Shown here piece after piece: positions 15,227 through 22,972 of a stretch of 33,899 nt of DNA. A model generated the notes under the pieces. It ran no database searches and was not told the origin of the DNA. It saw only the letters and a list, made by a program, of their open reading frames with translations. The stretch lies in assembly GCA_937891465.1 (NCBI GenBank), contig CALAHF010000174.1, forward strand, positions 1 through 33,899, given 5' to 3'. Position numbers and translations under genes: made by a program. Source of the DNA: an uncultured Verrucomicrobiales bacterium. Lineage in GTDB: Bacteria > Verrucomicrobiota > Verrucomicrobiia > Verrucomicrobiales > DEV007. Numbering within the stretch: the stretch's first letter is position 1; each line of letters opens with the position of its first letter.

Positions 15227-16969
15227 TCAGTTTGTGTATTTCACCTGATACTGCTTCGGCACTGGAAGGCTCATAATCCAGCGATATGCGTATTTCGTTC
15301 CGTTTCCTGCATCCACCTGCTCAATCGCAGTCTGCGCATCTACATCCTTCAAATCAAAGAATGCAGTATCCGGATTATCAATCGCATCTTTTTTTAACAC
15401 ATCGAAATACTCGTAGACCACCTTGGCGCCTTTCGGACGATTCTCGCGCCACAGTCCCTCGATACGGAATCCGTCGATTATTTTCTCTTCACCACCGCCC
15501 GTTGGCAGTCCGGGAATTTCCGGATTAACCAAAACAACCCCTCCTGAAGTTGGCTCAAAACTGGTGATAAACATAAAGTCGCTCTGCATCATGTAGCTCA
15601 GATAATCAAAGACCTGCGTCCAATAAACCCGATGAATCACCACGTTTCGAAACGGCTCTTTCTTCAAACTGACAACCTTCAGCTCATCTTCAATCTTGTC
15701 GATTGACTTCGCATGATCATCAAGCGCATTCGCCTCTCCTTCGATTTCTGAAGCATTTTCAGCCGCGATAGTCTGTCCTTGAGTAAAGAAAAAGCCCAGC
15801 CCAGCCAGGAGCGCAGCCAGTGAAACCATCGCCATCACCAACGCCGGCTTTCGCTTCTTCAAATCCTGAACTGCCTTCACAGAATCCGGAACCAAAACAA
15901 CAGACATTGGCGTAGGACCGCTCTGACGAACAGCTGAACCAACGAGCTCGCCCAAATTGTGAGCATGAGAAGCAACGTGATCCCGATCCACTCCCGACCC
16001 TATACGGACATTCCGGAGCGCGTTAAAATAATCGATCGGCAAATTGAGTTTTTCCGCAAAGAATTCGCGAATAAATGGCAAAGCCGCGGTCGCACCATTC
16101 AACAATGCCAACTTAGGTGCACTTCCCCCTTGCTGACTCCGATAAAAATTCGTCGTTCGCATCACTTCCGAATGCAATCGGGTCAGTGAATTCCGAATCA
16201 CCTTGGAAATCCCGGCAATCACCGGATCTTCGTGGTCGGCGTATGGCCCACCCAGAGCGACAAAGCCATCGACCGCCTTGCGAACATCAGCCTCTTCGTA
16301 AGAAACGGAGAACTCTTTCGCAATCGCCTTCGAAATATCAGCTCCACCAATTTTGATGGTTCGGACAAAAACCTTCTTACCTTCAGCAAAAATCAGATTG
16401 GTCGTTCGTGCACCGATATCGATGACAACTGTCGTCTGATCTAAATCAGGATAGTTAAACCGAAACGCGTTATACAAAGCAAGCGGAGCGATCTCCACAC
16501 CACCTGAAGTAAAACCAGCGCCTTCGACTAGCTCGTCAATCTCGTTCAACTCATCCTTCTTCACAGCGGCCAACAAAACCTCGACTTCAATATCGTCTTC
16601 ATCACCGATGAGCTGATAATCCCACACAACATCATTGATATCGTATGGCACTTGCTGTTGAGCCTCGAATTTAACAATCTCCTCAACTTGCTCACCGTCA
16701 AGCTGCGGCAGAGCCACAAATCGGGTAAACACCGGGAATGATGAAGTCACATAGGGGACGGTCTGCCCCTTTGCCTTAAGCGAGCTCGAAACCTGCTTCA
16801 GAGCCATTCTGGTTTGCGCATTCCTGCGATCATCTTCAGTCGGATCCCCGACCAAATCAGAACGCTCGTATTTCTCGAGAATCAACCCACCATCAGGCGT
16901 CGGCTTGAAAACCGCCCCTGACACATGTTGTGACCCAAGATTCACAGAATAAATTCTATCGTCTGCCAT
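15227..16969 (-). CDS. Amuc_1101-like PilM-type actin-fold protein fused to a PilN-like membrane region
   Basis: 580 residues. Residues 1-350 match PilM, an FtsA/actin-like ATP-binding protein: the PilM hallmark KFEAQQQVPYDINDVVWDYQ lies at 100-119, the phosphate-2-like loop VVIDIGARTTNL at 181-192, and IKIGGADISKAIA follows. A single membrane helix at about 375-397 (LVMAMVSLAALLAGLGFFF) is followed by a 180-residue periplasmic domain beginning with a coiled coil. This second half resembles PilN, which in classical type IV pili is a separate protein that binds PilM. The protein would thus span the inner membrane, with the actin-like part in the cytoplasm. It lies 83 nt after the 1102-like gene and 18 nt before the Amuc_1100-like gene. 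Confidence 0.88.
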   Translation of the reverse strand: MADDRIYSVNLGSQHVSGAVFKPTPDGGLILEKYERSDLVGDPTEDDRRNAQTRMALKQVSSSLKAKGQTVPYVTSSFPVFTRFVALPQLDGEQVEEIVKFEAQQQVPYDINDVVWDYQLIGDEDDIEVEVLLAAVKKDELNEIDELVEGAGFTSGGVEIAPLALYNAFRFNYPDLDQTTVVIDIGARTTNLIFAEGKKVFVRTIKIGGADISKAIAKEFSVSYEEADVRKAVDGFVALGGPYADHEDPVIAGISKVIRNSLTRLHSEVMRTTNFYRSQQGGSAPKLALLNGATAALPFIREFFAEKLNLPIDYFNALRNVRIGSGVDRDHVASHAHNLGELVGSAVRQSGPTPMSVVLVPDSVKAVQDLKKRKPALVMAMVSLAALLAGLGFFFTQGQTIAAENASEIEGEANALDDHAKSIDKIEDELKVVSLKKEPFRNVVIHRVYWTQVFDYLSYMMQSDFMFITSFEPTSGGVVLVNPEIPGLPTGGGEEKIIDGFRIEGLWRENRPKGAKVVYEYFDVLKKDAIDNPDTAFFDLKDVDAQTAIEQVDAGNGTKYAYRWIMSLPVPKQYQVKYTN

Positions 16970-17052
16970 AATGAAAAATTAAAATCTTTCAGAAATACCA
17001 CTCACCTCTTTCGTTTCTTTCCAGAGGTTCCCAGTTCCCTATCGAAGCATTA

Positions 17053-17658
17053 TTACTTCTTCTTCTCGTCAGCGTAACGGTCGATCCAAAGTATCCCAAA
17101 GGGAGTCTCTGAACGTGAAAGAACCCCAGCGGTAGGGTTTTGCCCCTCCCAAAACTTTTTACTGGTCAGCTCAACGCCGCCACCTACGAGCACTCCATTA
17201 TAATAAACTTCAACACCGACACCTTTAATCACGTTTGGATTAAAGGACCGGAAATCTCCCGTCAGCTTTCCCAAAGTTGATGGGGAAACATAAACGGCAG
17301 AAAAAGTTTCTTCGCCAGCCTCAACATTAAGGTGGGTAATATCAGTTGTCATCACAACAACTTTTCCTTCCTCATCCATCATGCCGATGTAATAACGGAA
17401 CAGCAGTTCCGGAACCACCGCATCACGTGGCGCAACGTCTTTCGCTTCAAAAGTCACCTCAACCTCGAGCCAATCACGTGGCTTGAACTTTTTGTCCTTC
17501 ACTCCACCAGCTTGAAAAATCGGAGTCGGCTGAGCCTGAATCTCGATTTTTTTGATATCAATCCCTGAGCCGGCTTTCACCTGCACTTGAGATTGACCAT
17601 GGGCGATAACTGACGCGAAAATCGTCAGGCTAAAGATTTTAAAAAAGTTTTTCATCAT
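17053..17658 (-). CDS. Amuc_1102-like exported pilus-system protein
   Basis: 201 residues with an N-terminal signal or anchor (about 1-22, ending AHGQ). The mature part is beta-strand rich (WLEVEVTFEAKD, GVGVEVYYNGVLVGGG) and is probably an immunoglobulin-like sandwich; I see no catalytic motif. It is identified mainly by length, fold character and its position as the first gene of the cluster that matches Amuc_1102-1098. Two adjacent ATG codons (17658 and 17655) make the exact start uncertain by one residue. It is likely the promoter-proximal gene of the operon. Confidence 0.75.
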   Translation of the reverse strand: MMKNFFKIFSLTIFASVIAHGQSQVQVKAGSGIDIKKIEIQAQPTPIFQAGGVKDKKFKPRDWLEVEVTFEAKDVAPRDAVVPELLFRYYIGMMDEEGKVVVMTTDITHLNVEAGEETFSAVYVSPSTLGKLTGDFRSFNPNVIKGVGVEVYYNGVLVGGGVELTSKKFWEGQNPTAGVLSRSETPFGILWIDRYADEKKK

Positions 17659-17691
17659 GTTTATGAGTCTGAATTCACTTCAACGAACGTG

Positions 17692-17720
17692 TTTTAACAA
17701 TTTTGGAAGCAGTTTGGCAA
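17692..17720 (-). promoter_or_regulatory. Candidate sigma70-type promoter of the pilus-like operon
   Basis: On the minus strand TTGCCA (17715-17720) and TTAAAA (17692-17697) are separated by 17 nt, about 34 nt upstream of the 1102-like start codon. The -35 match is good and the -10 match is weak. This is the only gap (86 nt) where the operon's promoter can lie outside the upstream gene. Confidence 0.3.
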
Positions 17721-17744
17721 CTAAATTTCGCAGAGATTTTTCAC

Positions 17745-18713
17745 TTATCCGACTCGACCTCGGAAATATTCAATAGTTTCGGCGATTCCTTCATTAAAGT
17801 TAACCTTGGGCTCCCAATCTAACAAGCTCTTCGCCAACGAGATATCCGGCTGACGAACCTTGGGATCATCCTCGGGAAGATCGCGAAATTCGATCGGCGA
17901 ACTGGTCTCAATCATCTCGGTAATTTTTTCAGCGAACTGCAAAATCGTCATTTCAACGGGATTGCCGATATTCACCGGCCCTGTCGAATCACTTTGTGAC
18001 AATCGGTAAATGCCTTCTACCAAGTCCTTTACGAAACAGAAACTTCGCGTTTGGCTTCCATCACCAAAAACCGTGATCGGCGTTCCATTTAATGCCTGTC
18101 CGATAAATGCAGGCACAACCCGACCGTCCATCAACCGCATCCGGGGACCGTAGGTATTAAAAATCCGCACGATCTTCGTATCGACACCGTGCGTTCGGTG
18201 ATACGCCATCGTGATCGCTTCCGCAAAACGCTTTGCCTCGTCGTAAACGCCACGAGGTCCAATTGGATTCACGTTTCCCCAGTAATCTTCTGTTTGCGGA
18301 TGAATCAGCGGATCTCCATAAACTTCCGAAGTTGAAGCGATTAAAAACGTCGCGCCCTTCGCTTTAGCCAAACCGAGCGCATTGTGCGTTCCCAAAGAAC
18401 CCACTTTCAGGGTTTGAATCGGCAGCTCAAGGTAATCAATCGGACTTGCCGGGCTGGCCAAATGAAATACAAAGTCAACATCCCCCTCGATCTCGATGTA
18501 CTTCGAAACATCATGCTCAATAACCGAGTGGTCCGGATTGTCCGCCAAATGCGCGATATTATCCAACGAACCGGTGATCAAATTATCCACAGCAATCACC
18601 CGATGCCCCTTTGACAACAGCAAGTCTGTCAAATGAGAACCCAAAAACCCTGCCCCGCCGGTGACGACAGAAACAGGTTTTGATGAAGAGGATAGATTTG
18701 CAGAATCGGCCAT
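17745..18713 (-). CDS. UDP-glucuronate decarboxylase-type NAD-dependent sugar-nucleotide enzyme (UDP-xylose synthase family)
   Basis: 322 residues from the chosen ATG. Extended short-chain dehydrogenase features are the NAD-binding [10 protein letters not shown] (GGAGFLG at 19-25), STSEVYGDP (127-135) and the YDEAK catalytic Tyr157/Lys161 pair. The segments [17 protein letters not shown] and [10 protein letters not shown] are typical of UDP-glucuronate decarboxylases, which make UDP-xylose from UDP-glucuronate for surface polysaccharides. The frame is open to an earlier ATG at 18773. I prefer 18713 because the fold begins shortly after it and the extra 20 residues look non-coding. It lies 86 nt upstream of the pilus-like operon and is divergent from the Gfo/Idh/MocA gene. 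A dTDP-glucose or UDP-glucose epimerase role is less likely. Confidence 0.85.
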   Translation of the reverse strand: MADSANLSSSSKPVSVVTGGAGFLGSHLTDLLLSKGHRVIAVDNLITGSLDNIAHLADNPDHSVIEHDVSKYIEIEGDVDFVFHLASPASPIDYLELPIQTLKVGSLGTHNALGLAKAKGATFLIASTSEVYGDPLIHPQTEDYWGNVNPIGPRGVYDEAKRFAEAITMAYHRTHGVDTKIVRIFNTYGPRMRLMDGRVVPAFIGQALNGTPITVFGDGSQTRSFCFVKDLVEGIYRLSQSDSTGPVNIGNPVEMTILQFAEKITEMIETSSPIEFRDLPEDDPKVRQPDISLAKSLLDWEPKVNFNEGIAETIEYFRGRVG

Positions 18714-18780
18714 GAATTGAATCGCCGACACTTCAACACAGGAAAAATTCCGGTCAACCGTTTTCACACCCAAATCGAAT

Positions 18781-18793
18781 CTTAATAGTTAAG
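18781..18793. promoter_or_regulatory. Small dyad in the divergent intergenic region
   Basis: CTTAA and TTAAG flank a three-base centre in an A/T-rich stretch between two divergent genes. It could be an operator or part of a promoter. The evidence is only symmetry and position. Confidence 0.2.
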
Positions 18794-18877
18794 ATATCCT
18801 AAATAAAATAAGGCTTTCCGCCTCACACGTATTCGGAGCTTGGCAACAATCGCACTTTCTGAAACGCTATCTATAAC

Positions 18878-20335
18878 ATGGCAAACGATCACCAAACCGA
18901 TTCTTCAAAATCACAATTCACCACCCGCCGCAGCGCTCTTAAAACTGCTGCCGGCGCTTCCGTTCTCGCAGGAGCCTCAATTCCTAACGTATTCGCTCAG
19001 GTAAATGAGGAGGTCAAAGTCGCCCTCATTGGAGCCGGCGGTCGCGGAACCGGAGCTGTAAAAAACGCCCTTTCCGTTTCAGGTGCGCTCGGCCCCATCA
19101 AATTGCATGCGATGGCCGATGTGTTTCAGGACAAAATGGATCGCAGCTACGAAACGCTGAAAAAAGATCCCAACGTCGGCGATAAAATTGACGTTGATCC
19201 CGAACGACGCTTCATCGGCTTCGATGGCTACAAAAAAGCCATGGATTCTATGAAAGCTGGCGATATCGCCATTCTGACAACTCCCTGTGCATTCCGCTGG
19301 CCCATGTTTGAATACGCCGTTGAAAAAGGACTCAACGTTTTCATGGAAAAACCCCTCTGCGCAGATGGTTTCTCCGCTCGCAAGTTGTTGGAAATCAACA
19401 AAAAGGCCAAAGAGAAAAACCTCAAAGTCGGCGTCGGCCTCATGTGTCGTCACTGCAAATCACGGAACGAGCTGAAAAAACGCATCGACGACGGAGCCAT
19501 TGGCGAAATCACCTCCATGCGCTCTTACCGGATGCAGGGCCCCATCGGGTCATGTTTCACTCCGAAGAACGACGGAAAACTGAGCGAGCTGATGTATCAG
19601 ATCAAAAACTTCCACAGCTTCATTTGGCTGAGTGGCGGCGCTTACAGCGATTTCTTCATTCATGGAATCGATGAGATGTGCATGATCAAAGGAGCTTTCC
19701 CCGTAAAAGCCAAATCCGTTGGCGGACGCCATTACAAAACTATCGAAATCAATGGCGAGCAGGTCGAAGCCGTTGATCAAAACTTCGATAGCTACGGCGT
19801 CGAATACACCTTCGAAGACGGCACCATTGCCACTTTCGACGGTCGTAACATGAAAGGCTGCAAACAGGAGTTCGCCGCCTACGCCCACGGCACCAAGGGA
19901 TCCGCCGTCATTTCGTCAAAAAGCCACGTGCCGGCTTCTTCACGGATTTATAACGATCAAAACATCGATTACAACATCCGCGCAACCCCGGCAAATCTGC
20001 AATGGGCCTTTCCAAACACCAGTACCAAGCGTGGTGGACACAGCGAAGGAAATCCTTACGACATTGAGTGGGAAGTGCTTCTCGAAGCCATCCGTAACAA
20101 CACCGAGCATAACGAAGTCGATCGAGGCGTCGCAGCCTCCGTGGTTACCTCGATGGGCCGCATGGCCGCTCACACCGGACAGGAAATCACCTACGACATG
20201 ATGCTCAACAGCGAGCACGAGATGTGTCCTGATGTCACAAAACTCACGCTCGACAGCGATTCACCAATCATGCCTGACGGCGACGGACGCTACGCGATCC
20301 CAGAGCCCGGCATCAAAAAAGACCGCGAGTATTGA
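18878..20335 (+). CDS. Tat-exported Gfo/Idh/MocA family oxidoreductase
   Basis: 485 residues. The N-terminus carries a twin-arginine signal (TTRRSALK, 15-22, then a hydrophobic stretch ending VFAQ at 41), so it would cross the membrane folded with its NAD(P) bound. The Rossmann motif ALIGAGGRG is at 49-57, and the family's catalytic EKP motif at 157-159 (GLNVFMEKPLCAD). The C-terminal half is the usual alpha/beta sheet domain. Such exported members are common in Verrucomicrobiota and Planctomycetota. They are thought to oxidise or isomerise sugars or cyclitols, in some cases producing 3-keto sugars; the substrate here is unknown. It is divergent from the UDP-glucuronate decarboxylase gene and has no Shine-Dalgarno sequence. 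Confidence 0.9.
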   Translation: MANDHQTDSSKSQFTTRRSALKTAAGASVLAGASIPNVFAQVNEEVKVALIGAGGRGTGAVKNALSVSGALGPIKLHAMADVFQDKMDRSYETLKKDPNVGDKIDVDPERRFIGFDGYKKAMDSMKAGDIAILTTPCAFRWPMFEYAVEKGLNVFMEKPLCADGFSARKLLEINKKAKEKNLKVGVGLMCRHCKSRNELKKRIDDGAIGEITSMRSYRMQGPIGSCFTPKNDGKLSELMYQIKNFHSFIWLSGGAYSDFFIHGIDEMCMIKGAFPVKAKSVGGRHYKTIEINGEQVEAVDQNFDSYGVEYTFEDGTIATFDGRNMKGCKQEFAAYAHGTKGSAVISSKSHVPASSRIYNDQNIDYNIRATPANLQWAFPNTSTKRGGHSEGNPYDIEWEVLLEAIRNNTEHNEVDRGVAASVVTSMGRMAAHTGQEITYDMMLNSEHEMCPDVTKLTLDSDSPIMPDGDGRYAIPEPGIKKDREY

Positions 20336-20377
20336 GAAACAGGCAGGCGTCTCTTTCCAAGGGCCCAAGAAGCCTCG

Positions 20378-20399
20378 CGTGGGCAGGAATGCCCACGCT
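20378..20399. repeat. REP-like perfect hairpin
   Basis: Arms GCGTGGGCA (20378-20386) and TGCCCACGC (20391-20399) pair perfectly around a GGAA loop, 43 nt after the oxidoreductase stop. No T-tract follows on either strand. This favours a REP-like extragenic palindrome over a classical intrinsic terminator, though it could still protect the mRNA 3' end. Confidence 0.55.
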
Positions 20400-20465
20400 C
20401 CTTTCTACAAATCTCATTCTGCCCGTGCTGTAGCCGACCTTGCTAAAAGCTCTGAGGAGCCCTTG

Positions 20466-20565
20466 CCACGATCCAACAGGGTAAGTTCATCGAACACACT
20501 CTATTGATTCGAAACGGCTAAACGAACGCACCCTATTGGTTCATCGAACCAACCCTGTCCGTTCG
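20466..20565. repeat. Dispersed palindromic repeat, copy 2 (iterated units)
   Basis: Starts with the same 17 bases as copy 1 at 7069-7085 and continues with GTTCATCGAAC-centred units separated by ACCCTATT/ACCCTGTC-like words. The last 37 bases (20529-20565) match 26126-26162 at about 29 of 37 positions. The GGTTC-ATC-GAACC core (20538-20550) is a perfect short stem. Confidence 0.6.
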
Positions 20566-20770
20566 AAAAAATCGAATCCCGCATTCCTTCGCTTCCGTCA
20601 GCGAAAGTGCCTCGGCGTAAACCCCTCACTTTCAGCATCAACCTTGCTGAATGAGCCCCGCTTTTATTTTAGTGCTAAATCGCCCCAAATATGGCACACT
20701 ATTTCGTATTCTTGAAAATAAAACGGCTTCACCATTCATTCGTTTGAGTCTGTGGAAACCACCGTTGAAC

Positions 20771-22972
20771 ATGCTCGCTTCTAAATTTCCTGCCTTAATT
20801 TTCACACTCGCCGTCCTGCTCACGGGAAGCGTGAAGGTCAACGCGCAGCTGGATCTTAATCGCGATGGGTTTCTCGACCTCTGGCAAATCGAGCATGACG
20901 CGTTCGATCTGCAATTTGATATTGATGACGACGGGGACGAATCCATCAATGGCTTCGAGTCCCTTTCGGGAACGAATCCAGACGATGACTCCAGCTTTCT
21001 CGAACCGACGAAACTGACTGCGGGATCGACCGCAGGCATGTGGACTTTGAACTGGGATACCGTCCCGGGAATTGGCTATCAAGTTCAAGTCTCAGCCAGC
21101 CCTGTAGGTCCGTGGGAATCCGTGGGAACACCAATCACGGGAGACGGAAATTCGATCGCTCACGTTTTCGACGGTTCTGGAATCACCGCCCTACAGGGTG
21201 CATCCGGTTTCGCCCGCATACGGGTCGTTCAAATCGACGCCGACGACGACGGAGTATCCGCTTATGAAGAATTACTGCTTGGCCTGAGCGATTCCAGCGG
21301 CATCAGCAACACCGATCCCGGCGCAATAAGCGATCTCGAATTTGCGCGTCGTCACATTTTGCAAACCGGGGAATTTGGCCAAGGCGGCCTCAGTTTAACG
21401 CCTACTCAGATTGATTCGGCACGATTTCTAACCCAAGCAACTTTCGGGGCGAGTTGGGAGCTAATTAATGAGGTGACTGATCTGGGAATCGAAACCTGGA
21501 TCGACCAACAAATGGACAGCGAGCCGGAATTTCACCGACCGCTCGTCGAGCAATACACCGCCCCGCTCAACGAAGAATCCGAAGGCTGGGGCGTTACCCG
21601 CTCCCGCGCATGGTGGCACCGGACGATGACGGCTGACGACGTTTTGCGACAGCGCGTTGCCTTTGCGCTGAGCGAAATTTTTGTAATTTCAGATCGCTCC
21701 GATGACATTTTTGATTCCCCCGTCGGGACGGCTGCCTACTACGATCTGCTTCTCGAACACGCTTTTGGAAATTACGAAGAACTGCTCGCTGACATCACAT
21801 TTTCTCCCATCATGGGCTTCTACCTCAGTCATCTGGGAAATCGCAAAACGGACGAGTCCCAAAACATTTTCCCCGATGAAAACTACGCTCGCGAAATCAT
21901 GCAGCTTTTCTCCATTGGCCTCTACGAACTCAACGCAGACGGCTCGCGGAAACAAGCCGGCGGCGAAGACATCCCGACGTATACCAATGTCGATATCACC
22001 GAGATGGCCAAAATTTTCACCGGTCTCAATTACGGAAATCAGGACGATTGGGTTTACGAAGATTTCGAGGAGGAACCGGAAATTTTCTTCGAACTTGACT
22101 GGGTTCTCGACGCCCCGATGGACATGTATGACTTTTGGCACGAGCCGGGACCAAAAACGATTTTCGGAACCGAAGTCATCGACGAGGACGATCCGTCGGA
22201 CAACATTTATGCCGCCATCGGGATTCTAGCAGATCACGACAACGTCGGCCCCTACATCGGCCATAAATTGATTCAGCGTCTTATAAAATCAAATCCCTCC
22301 CCAGCCTACATCGCCCGGATTTCCGCCGTGTGGGACGATGACGGCGAAGGCACCCGTGGCAATCTCGGCGCTGTGGTGAAAGCAATTTTAATGGACCCAG
22401 AAGCGCGAAATCGCAACGCCGCCCTCGCAGATTCCGAATCAGGAAAACTCCGAGAACCACTGCTGCGTTTCATGAATGTGCTGCGTGCTTTCAATGCAAC
22501 TCCGAGCCGCTATGGTTGGAATTTCGATGGCGAATACGTGAATGAGATGCTCCAACAATACCCACTCCGCTCACCGAGTGTTTTCAATTTCTACTCTCCC
22601 GATTTTCAACCGAACGGGCCTCTGGCGGACAACAATCTGGTCGGCCCGGAATTTCAAATCATGAACTCGCAGACCGCAATCTCTATTCATAACCTGATCT
22701 ACGAAGCGGTCATGTTTGACGACCTCTACAACGAGCGCGGTCGCCAAGTCGTCTTCGATTATTCCGACGAAATTGCCCTCGCTGATGATCCCGTCACCCT
22801 AATAGATCGGCTCAGTCTCCTGCTCGGTCAGGGCGAAATTTCTGATGAAACCTACCGCACAATTGTCGCCGAACTCACCCAGCTGATTCAAGACGAAGAA
22901 GAACCCGGAATCATCGTTCGCTTTGCCATCACCGCCCTCACGACCTCCCCCGATTTCAATATTTTGCGATGA
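20771..22972 (+). CDS. Exported DUF1800 domain protein
   Basis: 733 residues from the preferred ATG. The frame is open to 20651, but the upstream 40 residues are unlike a leader, while MLASKFPALIFTLAVLLTG at 1-19 is a good signal peptide ending VNAQ. Residues 28-63 hold two acidic calcium-loop motifs (DLNRDGFLDLWQ, DIDDDGDESINGF) of the TSP3/dockerin type, and a third (DADDDGVSAYEE) lies near 156. Between them is a beta-sandwich-like region. From about 205 comes the DUF1800 domain (ARFLTQATFG, then NYAREIMQLFSIGL near 371). DUF1800 proteins are almost always followed by a DUF1501 gene, as here, with an ATGA overlap. Their biochemical role is unknown, and surface or periplasmic polymer handling is an inference. 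Confidence 0.88.
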   Translation: MLASKFPALIFTLAVLLTGSVKVNAQLDLNRDGFLDLWQIEHDAFDLQFDIDDDGDESINGFESLSGTNPDDDSSFLEPTKLTAGSTAGMWTLNWDTVPGIGYQVQVSASPVGPWESVGTPITGDGNSIAHVFDGSGITALQGASGFARIRVVQIDADDDGVSAYEELLLGLSDSSGISNTDPGAISDLEFARRHILQTGEFGQGGLSLTPTQIDSARFLTQATFGASWELINEVTDLGIETWIDQQMDSEPEFHRPLVEQYTAPLNEESEGWGVTRSRAWWHRTMTADDVLRQRVAFALSEIFVISDRSDDIFDSPVGTAAYYDLLLEHAFGNYEELLADITFSPIMGFYLSHLGNRKTDESQNIFPDENYAREIMQLFSIGLYELNADGSRKQAGGEDIPTYTNVDITEMAKIFTGLNYGNQDDWVYEDFEEEPEIFFELDWVLDAPMDMYDFWHEPGPKTIFGTEVIDEDDPSDNIYAAIGILADHDNVGPYIGHKLIQRLIKSNPSPAYIARISAVWDDDGEGTRGNLGAVVKAILMDPEARNRNAALADSESGKLREPLLRFMNVLRAFNATPSRYGWNFDGEYVNEMLQQYPLRSPSVFNFYSPDFQPNGPLADNNLVGPEFQIMNSQTAISIHNLIYEAVMFDDLYNERGRQVVFDYSDEIALADDPVTLIDRLSLLLGQGEISDETYRTIVAELTQLIQDEEEPGIIVRFAITALTTSPDFNILR

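Larger units (their letters stand above)
20336..20770. other. Non-coding stretch rich in small palindromes and dispersed repeats
   Basis: 435 nt between the oxidoreductase stop and the preferred start of the DUF1800 gene. It holds a 9-bp perfect hairpin (20378-20399), a small GCTC/GAGC hairpin in the interval before 20466, and an array of GTTC-GAAC palindromic repeat units (20466-20565). I see no convincing ORF, tRNA or conserved RNA. The promoter of the DUF1800 operon presumably lies between 20566 and 20770, but I cannot pick it out. Confidence 0.6.

Noticed and set aside
18714-18773. 20-residue N-terminal extension of the UDP-glucuronate decarboxylase-type enzyme
   Set aside because: The NAD-binding fold starts shortly after the second Met, and the extension has no family similarity.
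20466-20565. CRISPR array
   Set aside because: Units are short, diverged and lack equal-length unique spacers; there are no cas genes. A dispersed palindromic repeat explains it better.
20651-20770. Upstream in-frame extension of the DUF1800 protein
   Set aside because: The 40 extra residues would hide a good signal peptide starting at 20771, so the later ATG was preferred.
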